64,000 bases of DNA from Desulfobacula sp. GTDB lineage: Bacteria; Desulfobacterota; Desulfobacteria; Desulfobacterales; Desulfobacteraceae. Below the pieces are notes generated by a model, which was given only the letters and a program-made list of their open reading frames with translations, made no database searches and was not told the origin of the DNA. The stretch's first letter is position 1. Each line of letters opens with the position of its first letter. The stretch covers positions 62,001 to 126,000 of the forward strand of contig JAMPXP010000002.1 in assembly GCA_023701135.1 (NCBI GenBank), written 5' to 3'. The position numbers and the translations under genes were made by a program. This document shows positions 28,812 through 37,444 of the stretch, in pieces.

Positions 28812-29731
28812 GATAAATTCTCAATATAGTGTTCGGCAGAAATTGCTGCAATGGCGGCGTCTCCAACAGCAGTAGCAATTTGACGCAGCGGGGTGTCCCT
28901 GACATCTCCGGCGGCAAAGACGCCCGGCACAGAGGTCTGCATCTTTGCATCGGCAGTGATAAAACCGAATTCATCGGTTTTGACGGCATCGTTTAAAAAA
29001 AAGGTGTTGGGTAAAATTCCCACCCAGATGAAACAACCATTGGCGCTTATGGTTGTTTCTTCTTCAGTTTTCAGGTTTTTAACCTTTACGCCCTCCAATC
29101 CGAAAAAACCCTCAACGCCTGTTACAACGCTGTCCCAGACAAATTCGATCTTTTCATTCTTCAGGGCACGCTCCTGAAGTATTTTTGCAGCCCTAAGCTC
29201 ATTTCTCCGGTGAACCAAATACACTTTTTTTGCAAATTTGGTCAGAAAGATGGATTCCTGAACAGCCGTATCTCCGCCACCTACGGCAACCACTGTTTTT
29301 CCCTTGAAAAAAGGTCCGTCACAGGTGGCGCAAAAGGAAACCCCCTTGCCGAAGAATTTCTCCTCGCCGATACCGAGTTTTTTTGGAGAGGCTCCGCTGG
29401 CAATGATAAGGCTTTTCGTCGTCAAGGTCCTGTCCTTTAAAACAATTTCTTTTGCTTGCCCGGACAGGTTCAGGGAATGAACTTCGGCGGATTCAATTTT
29501 TAATCCAAGGGATTCAGCCTGAATTTTCATTTTTTCAGATAAATCATATCCTGAAATACCCTCAGGAAAGCCCGGGTAGTTTTCGATCCAGTCCGTGATC
29601 AGGATCTGACCCCCGGGTGCCGCCTTTTCCAGAAGAAGAACATTCATTCTTGCCCTGGCTGCGTATATCCCGGCGGTTAGACCGGCAGGTCCGGCCCCTA
29701 TAATGACAAGATCATAGTCGGTCTTCATCAT
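28808..29731 (-). CDS. trxB: Thioredoxin reductase
   Basis: FAD flavoenzyme that reduces thioredoxin with NADPH. 307 residues with the FAD-binding GAGPAGLTAGIYAARA, redox-active CATC in SFCATCDGPFF, NAD(P)-binding VGGGDTAVQESIFL, and the final GVFAAGDVRDTPLRQIATAVGDAA motif. Lies directly downstream of trxA (15 bp gap), forming a thioredoxin system, and overlaps bamD. Confidence 0.94.
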   Translation of the reverse strand: MMKTDYDLVIIGAGPAGLTAGIYAARARMNVLLLEKAAPGGQILITDWIENYPGFPEGISGYDLSEKMKIQAESLGLKIESAEVHSLNLSGQAKEIVLKDRTLTTKSLIIASGASPKKLGIGEEKFFGKGVSFCATCDGPFFKGKTVVAVGGGDTAVQESIFLTKFAKKVYLVHRRNELRAAKILQERALKNEKIEFVWDSVVTGVEGFFGLEGVKVKNLKTEEETTISANGCFIWVGILPNTFFLNDAVKTDEFGFITADAKMQTSVPGVFAAGDVRDTPLRQIATAVGDAAIAAISAEHYIENLS

Positions 29732-29746
29732 TGGATTTCCTTTTCA

Positions 29747-30073
29747 CTACAGGACACTTTTAATGGTTTCTTCAAGTTTTTGTTTGGCCACCATTCCCGT
29801 AATCTGTTCCGCTATTTCCCCGTTTTTAAAAAAAATAAGCGTGGGAATAGCCTGAACACCATATTTGCTGGGGCTGATGGGATTGTCATCCACATTCACC
29901 TTCACAAAGCTCATTTTCTCGCCGAATTCTTTTTCAAGGGCATCGATGGTGGGAGCAATGGCCTTGCAAGGGCCGCACCAGGGAGCCCAGAAATCCACCA
30001 TCACTGGTTTATCGGATTTGAGAACGATTTTCTCAAAGGAATCATCATTAATTTCAATAATATTTTCTGCCAT
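29747..30073 (-). CDS. trxA: Thioredoxin
   Basis: 108 residues with the WCGPCK active site near residue 32-37 and the family motifs VMVDFWAPWCGPC, VNVDDNP, and YGVQAIPTLIFFKNG (cis-Pro). Cytosolic disulfide reductant; partner of TrxB downstream. GGACGG precedes the ATG. Between trxA and rubrerythrin there is a hairpin-rich gap. Confidence 0.95.
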   Translation of the reverse strand: MAENIIEINDDSFEKIVLKSDKPVMVDFWAPWCGPCKAIAPTIDALEKEFGEKMSFVKVNVDDNPISPSKYGVQAIPTLIFFKNGEIAEQITGMVAKQKLEETIKSVL

Positions 30074-30170
30074 GGCAACCGTCCTAATTTAAATGTGGGG
30101 GTTAAAAAATACCCTGTAAATATATGTTCTTAATCTTTCTTTGTCAATTAATCTATCCCCGCCGGAATAA

Positions 30171-30213
30171 ATAAGGGGACGCCGGTTTTTGGAGAAAAAA
30201 GCCGGCACCCCCC
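30171..30213 (-). terminator. Hairpin after rubrerythrin
   Basis: On the minus strand, AAGGGG...GTGCCGG pairs with CCGGC GTCCCCTT around a T-rich/A-rich loop, followed by a short T-rich stretch. An imperfect terminator candidate just after the rubrerythrin stop. Confidence 0.45.
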
Positions 30214-30239
30214 TTGAGACGGACCTGGAAAAATCGGGC

Positions 30240-30815
30240 CTACCAGTTCTCGGCCAGAACTTCAAAATGAGCTTGGGGGTGGTCGCAGGCCGGACACAGA
30301 TCAACGGCCGTGTCTCCTTCATGGACATACCCACAGTTTCTGCAGCGCCATTTTATTTTTTTATCCTTTTTAAAGACCCGGCCGTTTTCCACATTGGCGG
30401 CAAGGTCTCTATACCGTTTTTCGTGCTGTTTTTCGGCAACCGAAATCATTTCAAATACCTTGGCGATCTCATCAAAGCCTTCTTTTCGGGCGGTTATTGC
30501 AAAATCAGGGTACATTTTCGACCATTCAAATTCTTCCCCTGAGGCTGCGGCTTTGAGGTTCTCAAGGGTCGAACCGATGACACCGGCCGGAAAGGCTGCC
30601 GTAATCTCAAGTTCCCCTCCCTCAAGAAATTTGAAAAATCGTTTGGCGTGTTCTTTTTCCTGATCTGCTGTTTCTGTGAAAATATCTGAAATCTGGACAT
30701 AGCCTTCCTTTTTAGCAGCACTTGCAAAATAGGTGTATCGGTTTCTGGCCTGGGATTCACCGGCAAATGCGGTCAACAGATTCTTTTCGGTTTTTGTTCC
30801 TTTTAAATTTGCCAT
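30240..30815 (-). CDS. rbr: Rubrerythrin
   Basis: Non-haem diiron peroxidase that reduces hydrogen peroxide in anaerobes. 191 residues from ATG 30815 (MANLKGTKTEKN), preceded by GGAG; a 34-residue in-frame extension upstream is non-homologous. The diiron helices carry the Glu residues in FAGESQARNRY and ADQEKEHAKRFF, and SVAEKQHEKRY. The C-terminal rubredoxin domain has WRCRNCGYVHEG and CPACDHPQ. Electrons come from a rubredoxin/NADH system elsewhere. Confidence 0.95.
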   Translation of the reverse strand: MANLKGTKTEKNLLTAFAGESQARNRYTYFASAAKKEGYVQISDIFTETADQEKEHAKRFFKFLEGGELEITAAFPAGVIGSTLENLKAAASGEEFEWSKMYPDFAITARKEGFDEIAKVFEMISVAEKQHEKRYRDLAANVENGRVFKKDKKIKWRCRNCGYVHEGDTAVDLCPACDHPQAHFEVLAENW

Positions 30816-30974
30816 ATGTCTTTCTCCTTTTTCTGTTTCATGGTCATGCTTGCAGGGGCAGCACCAGATCAAGCATGGATTTTTCTTGTATCGGGTTGCT
30901 AATTTGTTTGATTTCAAATGGTCATCGGGTTTTAAAAGATACCCAGGCTACTTTAAAAGGAATTCAATTGAATT

Positions 30975-32012
30975 TCAACAGAAAATGAAGGTTTTCAAAA
31001 TGAATTCATTTAGTTCATGAAAACCGATTTTTTCAACCCTGGCCGTTCCAATTTCTTCAAGAAAAACATAAAATAGGTCTTTTCCCTCTTTTTTTTTATC
31101 CTTACCGGCAGCGTTGATGACGGCACCCGGATCATAATTCAAACCCGTTGGAAGATTGAGATCCTGTAATAAGGCCATAATTCTTGAAACATCTTTTTTG
31201 GAAATCATCCCTCGTTCCCGGGAAAAGCGTGCAGCGGCAACCATGCCCATGGAAACAGCCCTGCCATGCCCTGCTCTTTCAATCTTTTCAATGGCATGGC
31301 CGATGGTGTGGCCGAAATTCAGCTTTCGCCTTTCACCTGCTTCCTTTTCATCCCGTTGCACAATCCCGGATTTGATTTTCACGCAGTCGGCAACCAGTCT
31401 GTAAATCGTTTGATCATCCAGAGACAAGGCTTTTTTCCGGTTGGTTTCAATGAATTCAAACAAGGCTTTGTCACAGATCAGGGCATGCTTGACAATTTCC
31501 GCAAAACCGTTTGAAATTTCGGGTCCGGGCAGGGTCTGTAAGAGGTCCAGGTCACAGATGACAAATTCCGGCTGGTTAAAGACGCCGACCATATTTTTAT
31601 AGGCATCCAGGTTGACTCCGTTTTTCCCGCCCACACTGGCATCCACCTGGGACAGAAGCGATGTGGAGACAAATCCGAATTTTATTCCCCTTAAAAAGAC
31701 AGAGGCAACAAACCCGGTGATATCGGAAACAATCCCCCCGCCTATGCCGACGATAAAGCTTGACCGGTCGCAGGAATAACGGATCAGTTCCTTTAATATG
31801 AATTCAACGCTGGAAAGCGTTTTTATCTCTTCTCCGGTTCCAATGGTAATGACGGGAAGATCCGGGAACTCGTTTCCATAATATTTTTTTATGTTTTCAT
31901 CGGTGATGATGACGGTGCGGGATTCGGGCAGGTAGTTCCCAAGATTTTTAAGGTGTTCCCCCACATGGATGGAAGAGGTTCCGAGTTTGCCTTTAATATG
32001 AATGGTTTCCAT
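30975..32012 (-). CDS. aroB: 3-dehydroquinate synthase
   Basis: Second step of the shikimate pathway: DAHP to 3-dehydroquinate, NAD- and metal-dependent. 345 residues with VGIGGGIVSDITGF (NAD loop), STSLLSQVDASVGGKNGVN, EIVKHALI and NFGHTIGHAIE (zinc-ligand His). Its ATG overlaps the aroF stop (TAATG), so both are controlled by the upstream attenuator. Confidence 0.94.
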   Translation of the reverse strand: METIHIKGKLGTSSIHVGEHLKNLGNYLPESRTVIITDENIKKYYGNEFPDLPVITIGTGEEIKTLSSVEFILKELIRYSCDRSSFIVGIGGGIVSDITGFVASVFLRGIKFGFVSTSLLSQVDASVGGKNGVNLDAYKNMVGVFNQPEFVICDLDLLQTLPGPEISNGFAEIVKHALICDKALFEFIETNRKKALSLDDQTIYRLVADCVKIKSGIVQRDEKEAGERRKLNFGHTIGHAIEKIERAGHGRAVSMGMVAAARFSRERGMISKKDVSRIMALLQDLNLPTGLNYDPGAVINAAGKDKKKEGKDLFYVFLEEIGTARVEKIGFHELNEFILKTFIFC

Positions 32013-33022
32013 TAGTTCTTTCCAACAATGGCATGGATGGCCTTCATTTTTTCCATGACGGTTTTGAATTGTTCGGGATACAAGGACTGGGCTCCGTCAC
32101 TCAAGGCTTCTTCGGGCTTGTTATGAACTTCTATCATGATGCCGTCCACACCAAAGGCGGCGCAGGCAAAAGCAAGTGAAATGACCTGTTCTCTGACCCC
32201 GGCGGCATGGCTGGGATCCACAATAACGGGAAGGTGGCTTTCTTTTTTAACGGCTGACACAACCGTAAGGTCCAGCGTGTTCCGGCTGTGCCTGACAAAG
32301 GTCCTGACCCCTCTTTCACAGAGAATGACCTGGTTATTGCCTTCTTCCATAATATATTCGGCAGCCATAAGCCATTCCTGGAGCAAAGCGGACATTCCTC
32401 TCTTCAGGATGACGGGCCTCGGGGATTTTCCGGCCCTCCGCAACAGACTGAAATTTTGCATGTTTCGAGCCCCGATCTGGATGATATCGGCATATTCTTC
32501 AACGAGATCGAAGGTTTCAACATCCATGGCTTCGGTTACAACCGGGAGCCCCGTTTCTTTTCTTGCTTTTGCCAATAATTCCAGGCCGTTTTTTCCAAGG
32601 CCCTGGAAAGAATAGGGAGACGTCCTGGGTTTAAAGGCCCCTCCCCTTAGCAATGCGGCACCGGCATCTTTGACGGAATTGGCAATGGACAGGATCTGGT
32701 CTTCACTTTCAACCGCACAGGGTCCGGCAATCACAGGCAGGCTTCCATTGCCGAAGACAGCATCGCCAACCCTGATGCAGGTATTTTCCTGCTTAAATTC
32801 CCGGCTGACAAGCTTATATGGTTTTGTCACCGGAATGACCTCCTTAACACCATCAAGACCCTGGAAATGATTGGCATCGACGGAACCGGTATTGTGCAGA
32901 ATCCCGATGGAAATCCTTTCTCCCCCAGGTATGGGGCGGGCTGTATAGCCTCTGTTTTCAATCGCATTTACAAGAGCCTTAACTGTTTCTTCACTCGCGC
33001 CTTTTTGCATTACAACCAGCAT
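32012..33022 (-). CDS. aroF: 3-deoxy-7-phosphoheptulonate (DAHP) synthase, ferredoxin-like-domain type
   Basis: First step of aromatic amino acid synthesis, from PEP and erythrose-4-phosphate. 336 residues: N-terminal ferredoxin-like domain (1-~85, MLVVMQKGASEETVKAL), the allosteric module of this class, then the barrel with VIAGPCAVES, RGGAFKPRTSPYSFQG, ARNMQN, KRG, RGVRTF and VDPSHAAG. GGAGG lies before the ATG. Regulation is visible: a Phe leader attenuator begins 44 bases upstream, and the N-terminal domain could add feedback inhibition. Confidence 0.93.
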   Translation of the reverse strand: MLVVMQKGASEETVKALVNAIENRGYTARPIPGGERISIGILHNTGSVDANHFQGLDGVKEVIPVTKPYKLVSREFKQENTCIRVGDAVFGNGSLPVIAGPCAVESEDQILSIANSVKDAGAALLRGGAFKPRTSPYSFQGLGKNGLELLAKARKETGLPVVTEAMDVETFDLVEEYADIIQIGARNMQNFSLLRRAGKSPRPVILKRGMSALLQEWLMAAEYIMEEGNNQVILCERGVRTFVRHSRNTLDLTVVSAVKKESHLPVIVDPSHAAGVREQVISLAFACAAFGVDGIMIEVHNKPEEALSDGAQSLYPEQFKTVMEKMKAIHAIVGKN

Positions 33023-33065
33023 TTTTTCCTCCGTTTGGATTTGTATCAGTATTCCCTCTTTTGAG

Positions 33066-33100
33066 CAATAAAAAAGGCTGCGGCATGTTGGTGCAGCCTT
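33066..33100 (-). terminator. Attenuator terminator (hairpin 3:4) before aroF
   Basis: On the minus strand AAGGCTGC (33091-33100 region) pairs with GCAGCCTT (33074-33081), then TTTTTTATT. The same AAGGCTGCAC can instead pair with GTGCAGCCTT at 33110-33119. It lies 44 bases before the aroF ATG. Confidence 0.85.
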
Positions 33101-33127
33101 GTCGTAAAAAAGGCTGCACGTTCCGGC
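33091..33127 (-). promoter_or_regulatory. Antiterminator hairpin (2:3) of aroF attenuator
   Basis: GTGCAGCCTT (33110-33119) pairs perfectly with AAGGCTGCAC (33091-33100), a 10-bp stem with a 9-base loop. It excludes the terminator. Segment 2 extends to GCCGGAACG (33119-33127), which instead pairs with segment 1 CGTTCCGGC (33207-33215). Confidence 0.8.
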
Positions 33128-33218
33128 AACCTATGTCATCATTTTTATGGATTAATCAGGTCGGGCCGTTGAAGCAGTGCTTTGCCATCGCCAGAGCGGC
33201 AACCCCGCCGGAACGGCG

Positions 33219-33242
33219 TCATAAGAAAAAGAACATTCGCAT
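33219..33242 (-). CDS. Phe-rich leader peptide MRMFFFL of the aroF attenuator
   Basis: A seven-codon frame ATG CGA ATG TTC TTT TTC TTA TGA. Three consecutive Phe codons end four bases before the first attenuator segment, so a ribosome stalled for Phe-tRNA would cover segment 1. The design parallels the pheA leader of E. coli. The leader's Shine-Dalgarno is weak (AGAAACGAT). Confidence 0.75.
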   Translation of the reverse strand: MRMFFFL

Positions 33243-33279
33243 ATCGTTTCTATGTATAGTAACATCATGATAGGGTCGT

Positions 33280-33307
33280 ATTATAAATTAATAATTTTCT
33301 TTGTCAA
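33280..33307 (-). promoter_or_regulatory. Consensus sigma70 promoter of aroF-aroB
   Basis: On the minus strand TTGACA (33302-33307), a 16-base spacer and TATAAT (33280-33285): both elements are perfect consensus. A start near 33273 places the leader peptide about 30 bases downstream. Confidence 0.88.
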
Positions 33308-33388
33308 TAAAAAAATGAACTCGAAAAATTACCATTTGATTTTAACCGTTCATCAGGCTAAAGTTTTTTATAAAAGGAAACGAACCGG

Positions 33389-34045
33389 ATGGATATGAAA
33401 ATAAGTGTCATCCTGGCAGATGATCATGCCATTATCCGGGAAGGCTTGAAAAGCCTCCTGGAAAGAAGAGGAATAATCGTTTCAGCGATTGCAAAAAACG
33501 GACGGGAAGCTATTGAATCGGCAATTCTGCATCGGCCCGATGTCGTGATCATGGATATTGCCATGCCGGATCTCAACGGCGTGGAAGCGACGGCCGCCAT
33601 CCGATGCGAGGTCCCTCATACTAAGATCATCGGATTGTCCATGCACTCGGGCAAACATATTATTGATAAGATGTTTGCCTCCGGAGCCTCCGGATATATC
33701 CTGAAAGAATCCGCTTTTGAAGAGCTGTATGACGCCATACAGGAGGTTCTCAAGGGCAGGTTTTATCTGACCCCTTCCATTGCCAGGATGTATGTTGATT
33801 CCGAAGAAAATGAATTTTATTCCCTTGAGGATATTTCAAAATCCAAGGATATTTCAAAAAAAGAACGGGAAGTTCTTCAGTTGGTTGCCGAAGGATTAAA
33901 GACAAGGGATATTGCCCAGAGATTGAATCTGAGTGTCAAGACCGTGGAAAGCCATCGACGGAATATAATGAAAAAACTCAGTATTTTTACAATAGCAGGA
34001 CTGACCAAATTTGCCATTCAGGAAGGAATTATTGCCATTGAATAA
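33389..34045 (+). CDS. NarL/FixJ-type response regulator
   Basis: 218 residues. Receiver with acidic pair at 11-12 (ADDHAIIREGL) and phospho-acceptor Asp56 in VVIMDIAMPDLNG; Lys in YILKES. The C-terminal LuxR-type helix-turn-helix lies at about 150-212 (KKEREVLQLVAEGLKTRDIAQRL, SVKTVESHRRNIMKKL). A DNA-binding regulator. The nearest kinase, 118 bp downstream on the same strand, is an HDFNN hybrid kinase, so pairing is not certain. Confidence 0.9.
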   Translation: MDMKISVILADDHAIIREGLKSLLERRGIIVSAIAKNGREAIESAILHRPDVVIMDIAMPDLNGVEATAAIRCEVPHTKIIGLSMHSGKHIIDKMFASGASGYILKESAFEELYDAIQEVLKGRFYLTPSIARMYVDSEENEFYSLEDISKSKDISKKEREVLQLVAEGLKTRDIAQRLNLSVKTVESHRRNIMKKLSIFTIAGLTKFAIQEGIIAIE

Positions 34046-34162
34046 TGAATTGATTTTTAAAAATTCAGGGTTTTCCCTGATTGAATTCCCTTAAAACTTT
34101 TACTATATTAATACTGTTTGAGAAAAATCGGCCATCAATAAAGCATAAAGGTAAGGGATAAC

Positions 34163-35308
34163 ATGGAACATATTCAATTAAAGAACGAAGCCCCCGATGC
34201 AGTGGAGGCTCTTGCCGGGGGCATAGCCCATGATTTCAACAACCTTCTGGCCGCCATCAAGGGCAGGGCATCCCTGATGATGAACAGCATCAAGCCGTCT
34301 GATCCTCTTTACCATCATATCGTTGAAATAATCCGCTGCATAGACAAGGGATCTGAAATTGCAACCCAGCTCCTGGGCTTTGCCAAGGTGGATGAATATT
34401 ATACCGCCGCCATTGATGTCAACCGGCTGGTTCGCAGAACAGTGGAAAATCTTGATCTTAAGGGAAAACGGATCGTCCTGGATGTGGACCTGGATTCCAA
34501 GCCCCTGATCATTGAAGCAGACCCCGATAAAATCAGCCAGGTGCTGATAAGCATCATTGACAATGCGCTCCAGGCCATGCCCAAAGGGGGGAAGCTGTCG
34601 GTTGTTAGTGAATCTGCGGCTATTTTAAACGGAACCGCCGACGCCTATGGATTAAATTCCGGATTTTTTGTCAAAATTTCCATTACCGATACGGGTATCG
34701 GCATGGAAAAAGAGGTGCTGGATAAAATATTCACCCCTTTTTATTCTGCCGACCATGAGCGCTATCCTGAAAAAAAAGGCCTTGGGTTAACCTTTGCAAG
34801 AGAAATTATTCAAAATCATTCCGGTGTTATTGATGTGTGGAGTTCTCCCAATATCGGATCTTCTTTTTCCGTGATTCTGCCCCTGAAGGAAACATCTGAT
34901 AATCTTGACCTTCCTTCAAAAGATGAAAAACTAGTCCTGGGAAACGAATTCGTCCTGCTGGTGGATGATGAGGATAGAATCCTGACCGTAGGGCGGGAAA
35001 TCTGCAAAGCCCTGGGATACAGTGTTATCACTGCGGCTTCAGGAAAAGAAGCCGTTAAGATTTATAAAAAGGAACAGGACAAAATCAATCTGGTCATCCT
35101 GGACATGATCATGCCTGAGATGAACGGGCTTGAAACCTTTCTGAAGCTTAAAAAAATCAACCCGGATGTCAAGGTTCTTCTTTCAACCGGATACTCTATT
35201 GATGAAAAAGCCCAGGAAATGTTGAGACAGGGATGCAGGGGATATATTTTAAAACCTTACAGCGTCATTGACTTTTCCCATAAGCTGAGAGAAATTCTGG
35301 AGCCTTAG
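34163..35308 (+). CDS. Sensorless hybrid histidine kinase
   Basis: 381 residues with no sensory module: only about 15 residues precede HisKA His23 in GIAHDFNN. HATPase follows (SIIDNALQAMP, DTGIGME, KKGLGLTFAREII) and a receiver with Asp314 in VILDMIMPEMNG ends the protein. It should get input through a partner protein. Paralogous to the kinases at 8754 and 17364. The preceding gene is a LuxR-type regulator. Confidence 0.87.
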   Translation: MEHIQLKNEAPDAVEALAGGIAHDFNNLLAAIKGRASLMMNSIKPSDPLYHHIVEIIRCIDKGSEIATQLLGFAKVDEYYTAAIDVNRLVRRTVENLDLKGKRIVLDVDLDSKPLIIEADPDKISQVLISIIDNALQAMPKGGKLSVVSESAAILNGTADAYGLNSGFFVKISITDTGIGMEKEVLDKIFTPFYSADHERYPEKKGLGLTFAREIIQNHSGVIDVWSSPNIGSSFSVILPLKETSDNLDLPSKDEKLVLGNEFVLLVDDEDRILTVGREICKALGYSVITAASGKEAVKIYKKEQDKINLVILDMIMPEMNGLETFLKLKKINPDVKVLLSTGYSIDEKAQEMLRQGCRGYILKPYSVIDFSHKLREILEP

Positions 35309-35323
35309 ATACTGGAAACCCTT

Positions 35324-35365
35324 CTTGCAGAGAGGTTTTGAAATTTGTCTGCAAGTCTTTTTCTC
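35324..35365 (+). terminator. Terminator after the hybrid kinase
   Basis: Stem CTTGCAGA / TCTGCAAG around a 16-base loop, followed by TCTTTTTC. A moderate intrinsic terminator between the kinase and the minC promoter. Confidence 0.6.
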
Positions 35366-35380
35366 AAGTATATTCAATCC

Positions 35381-35409
35381 TTGACACAAATCTCATGATT
35401 ATCTATAGT
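35381..35409 (+). promoter_or_regulatory. Sigma70 promoter of minCDE
   Basis: TTGACA (35381-35386), a 17-base spacer and TATAGT (35404-35409), about 50 bases before the minC ATG. Confidence 0.8.
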
Positions 35410-35458
35410 CCTTGAAAAATATTTTGGATGAACCCATGCTTTTGCTAAAGACATTAAG

Positions 35459-36148
35459 ATGATTAATTTTGACAGCGCTGCCCCGGTAAGGTTGAAAGGA
35501 GTTGGTGACGGTTTCTGGATAACCCTTGATCCGTCTCATCCTGAAGAGGTTCTCAAGTCTGAAATCGACAAAGTATTCAGGAATCTGAAACATTTGGCCA
35601 TAAATGCAAGCGTGGTCATTGATGTCGGAGATGCAAAAGGCCATGATGATCTCATAGAACAACTCAGATCCTATATTATGGCCACTTTTGAAGTGGCCAA
35701 AGTATCCAAACCCCCGGAAAAAAGATCCATTCCCACTGAACGGATCCGCCAGAGGGACCTTTCAAAAGGCTGGAACCATCACAGAAGTGATGTCCTGATG
35801 CTCAGAGGCATTGTCCGTTCAGGTCAGAAAATTGAATCCAGAAAACATATCGTCATCATGGGGGATGCCAACCCTGGGTCGGAAATCTGTGCAGGCGGGG
35901 ATATTATTGTTCTCGGGCGCCTCGCAGGCAGAGCCCATGCCGGATTTCCAGGAGATGAATCCGCCATTGTATTTGCCCTGGAGTTCAGGCCCACCCTGGT
36001 CCGGATCGGGAAGGCAGCAGCCTCTGGAATTGATGAAGAAGTCCGGATAAAGCCGGAATATGCCTGTGTTGAAAATGACGGAATTATTGTAAAGGATTAT
36101 ATGAAAACCAATCCTTTCCGGAAAATGCCCTGGCCGGAAGCTATTTAA
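35459..36148 (+). CDS. minC: Septum site-determining protein MinC
   Basis: Inhibitor of FtsZ ring assembly away from midcell. 229 residues: N-terminal domain (about 1-105), a linker rich in charged residues, and the C-terminal right-handed beta-helix from about 115 (LRGIVRSGQKIE, GDANPGSEICAGGDIIVLGRLAGRAHAGFPGD) that binds MinD. Followed by minD and minE in the standard order. Confidence 0.93.
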   Translation: MINFDSAAPVRLKGVGDGFWITLDPSHPEEVLKSEIDKVFRNLKHLAINASVVIDVGDAKGHDDLIEQLRSYIMATFEVAKVSKPPEKRSIPTERIRQRDLSKGWNHHRSDVLMLRGIVRSGQKIESRKHIVIMGDANPGSEICAGGDIIVLGRLAGRAHAGFPGDESAIVFALEFRPTLVRIGKAAASGIDEEVRIKPEYACVENDGIIVKDYMKTNPFRKMPWPEAI

Positions 36149-36171
36149 AATATCAAATATAGAGGTGTGAA

Positions 36172-36969
36172 TTGGAAGGAAAAGTAATCGTTGTAACATC
36201 AGGAAAGGGTGGCGTTGGAAAAACAACCGCCACATCTTCCATCGGTGCAGCCCTGGCTTTAGAAGGCAAGCGGGTGGCCATCGTGGATATGGATATCGGC
36301 TTAAGAAATCTTGATGTTGTCATGGGGCTTGAAAATAGGATTGTTTTTAATATTGTGGATGTGGTTCTGGGCAAATGCAAAATCAGCCAGGCCGCCATCC
36401 GGGACAGAAGAATTGATAATCTTTTTTTGATTCCGGCCTCCCAGAGCGATAATAAAGATGTTTTATCCCCGGCCGGTGTCGAACGCGTGGCCAATGAACT
36501 GCGAAAAGAATTTGACTATGTGATCATGGATTCTCCTGCCGGAATCGAACGGGGATTTCAAAATGCCATCGTCGGTGCCAATGAAGCCATTGTCATCTGC
36601 ACACCGGATGTATCTTCCGTCCGGGATGCCGACCGGGTCATCGGTATTTTGTATTCACGCTCCCTGACCCCGAAACTGGTTGTCAACCGGATAGAACCGG
36701 CCCGGGTGGAAAGAGGGGAGATGCTCAGTTATGAAGATGTGCTGGAGGTCCTTTCCATAGAACTTCTCGGGCTTGTCCCCATGGATGAACATGTGTTGAT
36801 TTCTTCCAATACCGGAACCCCCTTGGTTTTGCAGAATGAATCAAAGGCGGGCCACGCATTCAGGCGGATTGCCAAAAGGCTCAACGGCGAGGCTGATTTA
36901 CCCATAGAGATACCGACCCATAAAAGCAGCATGTGGAAAAAAATCAGTAAAACCTTTGGGTTTAAATAA
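36172..36969 (+). CDS. minD: Septum site-determining ATPase MinD
   Basis: Membrane-associated ATPase that recruits MinC and oscillates with MinE. 265 residues with the deviant Walker A GKGGVGKTT at about 10-18, DMDIGLRNLD, and DSPAGIERGF. The C-terminal amphipathic helix (KSSMWKKISKTFGFK) is the membrane-targeting sequence. TTG start at 36172, with AGAGGTG upstream. Confidence 0.94.
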   Translation: MEGKVIVVTSGKGGVGKTTATSSIGAALALEGKRVAIVDMDIGLRNLDVVMGLENRIVFNIVDVVLGKCKISQAAIRDRRIDNLFLIPASQSDNKDVLSPAGVERVANELRKEFDYVIMDSPAGIERGFQNAIVGANEAIVICTPDVSSVRDADRVIGILYSRSLTPKLVVNRIEPARVERGEMLSYEDVLEVLSIELLGLVPMDEHVLISSNTGTPLVLQNESKAGHAFRRIAKRLNGEADLPIEIPTHKSSMWKKISKTFGFK

Positions 36970-36982
36970 TAAGGAGAATTGA

Positions 36983-37252
36983 ATGTTTAGCGCATTATTT
37001 AAAAGATTCACGAGTCAGAAGCCCAGTAAGATGGCGGCCAAGAAAAGACTCCAGTTCTCCTTGATATATGACAAGCTTGAGGTGAACGATACAACCCTGA
37101 CAGATCTTCAAAACGATATTGTGGCGGTGATTTCAAAATATTTTGAAATCGATAAAGACGCCCTTGAACTGAAAGTTAAAAGAGACGATAACGTATCCGC
37201 CCTGGTTTTTAACACACCGATCCTTCAGGTAAAGCGAAAAAAAGCGTCCTGA
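36983..37252 (+). CDS. minE: Cell division topological specificity factor MinE
   Basis: 89 residues. N-terminal anti-MinCD/membrane region (LFKRFTSQKPSKMAAKKRLQFSLIYD) and the C-terminal topological domain (LQNDIVAVISKYFEIDKDALEL). AAGGAGAA precedes the ATG. Last gene of minCDE. Confidence 0.93.
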   Translation: MFSALFKRFTSQKPSKMAAKKRLQFSLIYDKLEVNDTTLTDLQNDIVAVISKYFEIDKDALELKVKRDDNVSALVFNTPILQVKRKKAS

Positions 37253-37270
37253 TTTTTGCCCTATCCTTCA

Positions 37271-37311
37271 AAACGCACCAAGGCCTGCCATGCTTTGGTG
37301 CGTTTTTATAT
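37271..37311 (+). terminator. Intrinsic terminator after minE
   Basis: Stem AAACGCACCAA / TTGGTGCGTTT with a GC-rich loop, followed by TTTA. Lies just after the minE stop. Confidence 0.85.
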
Positions 37312-37444
37312 GTCCATCTCCCCTTAAAAAAATTCCCGTTAATTGTCTTATGATGAAATAATGATTATTTTATGTTCAACCTTTTATCAGACAATAATGC
37401 TGATCTACAGGGAAACTGCATGAAAGATGCAAAGGAGATGCAGG

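Noticed and set aside
33061-33270. Plus-strand frame of 69 codons in the aroF leader
   Set aside because: It is antisense to the attenuator; composition follows the hairpins and promoter, not a protein.
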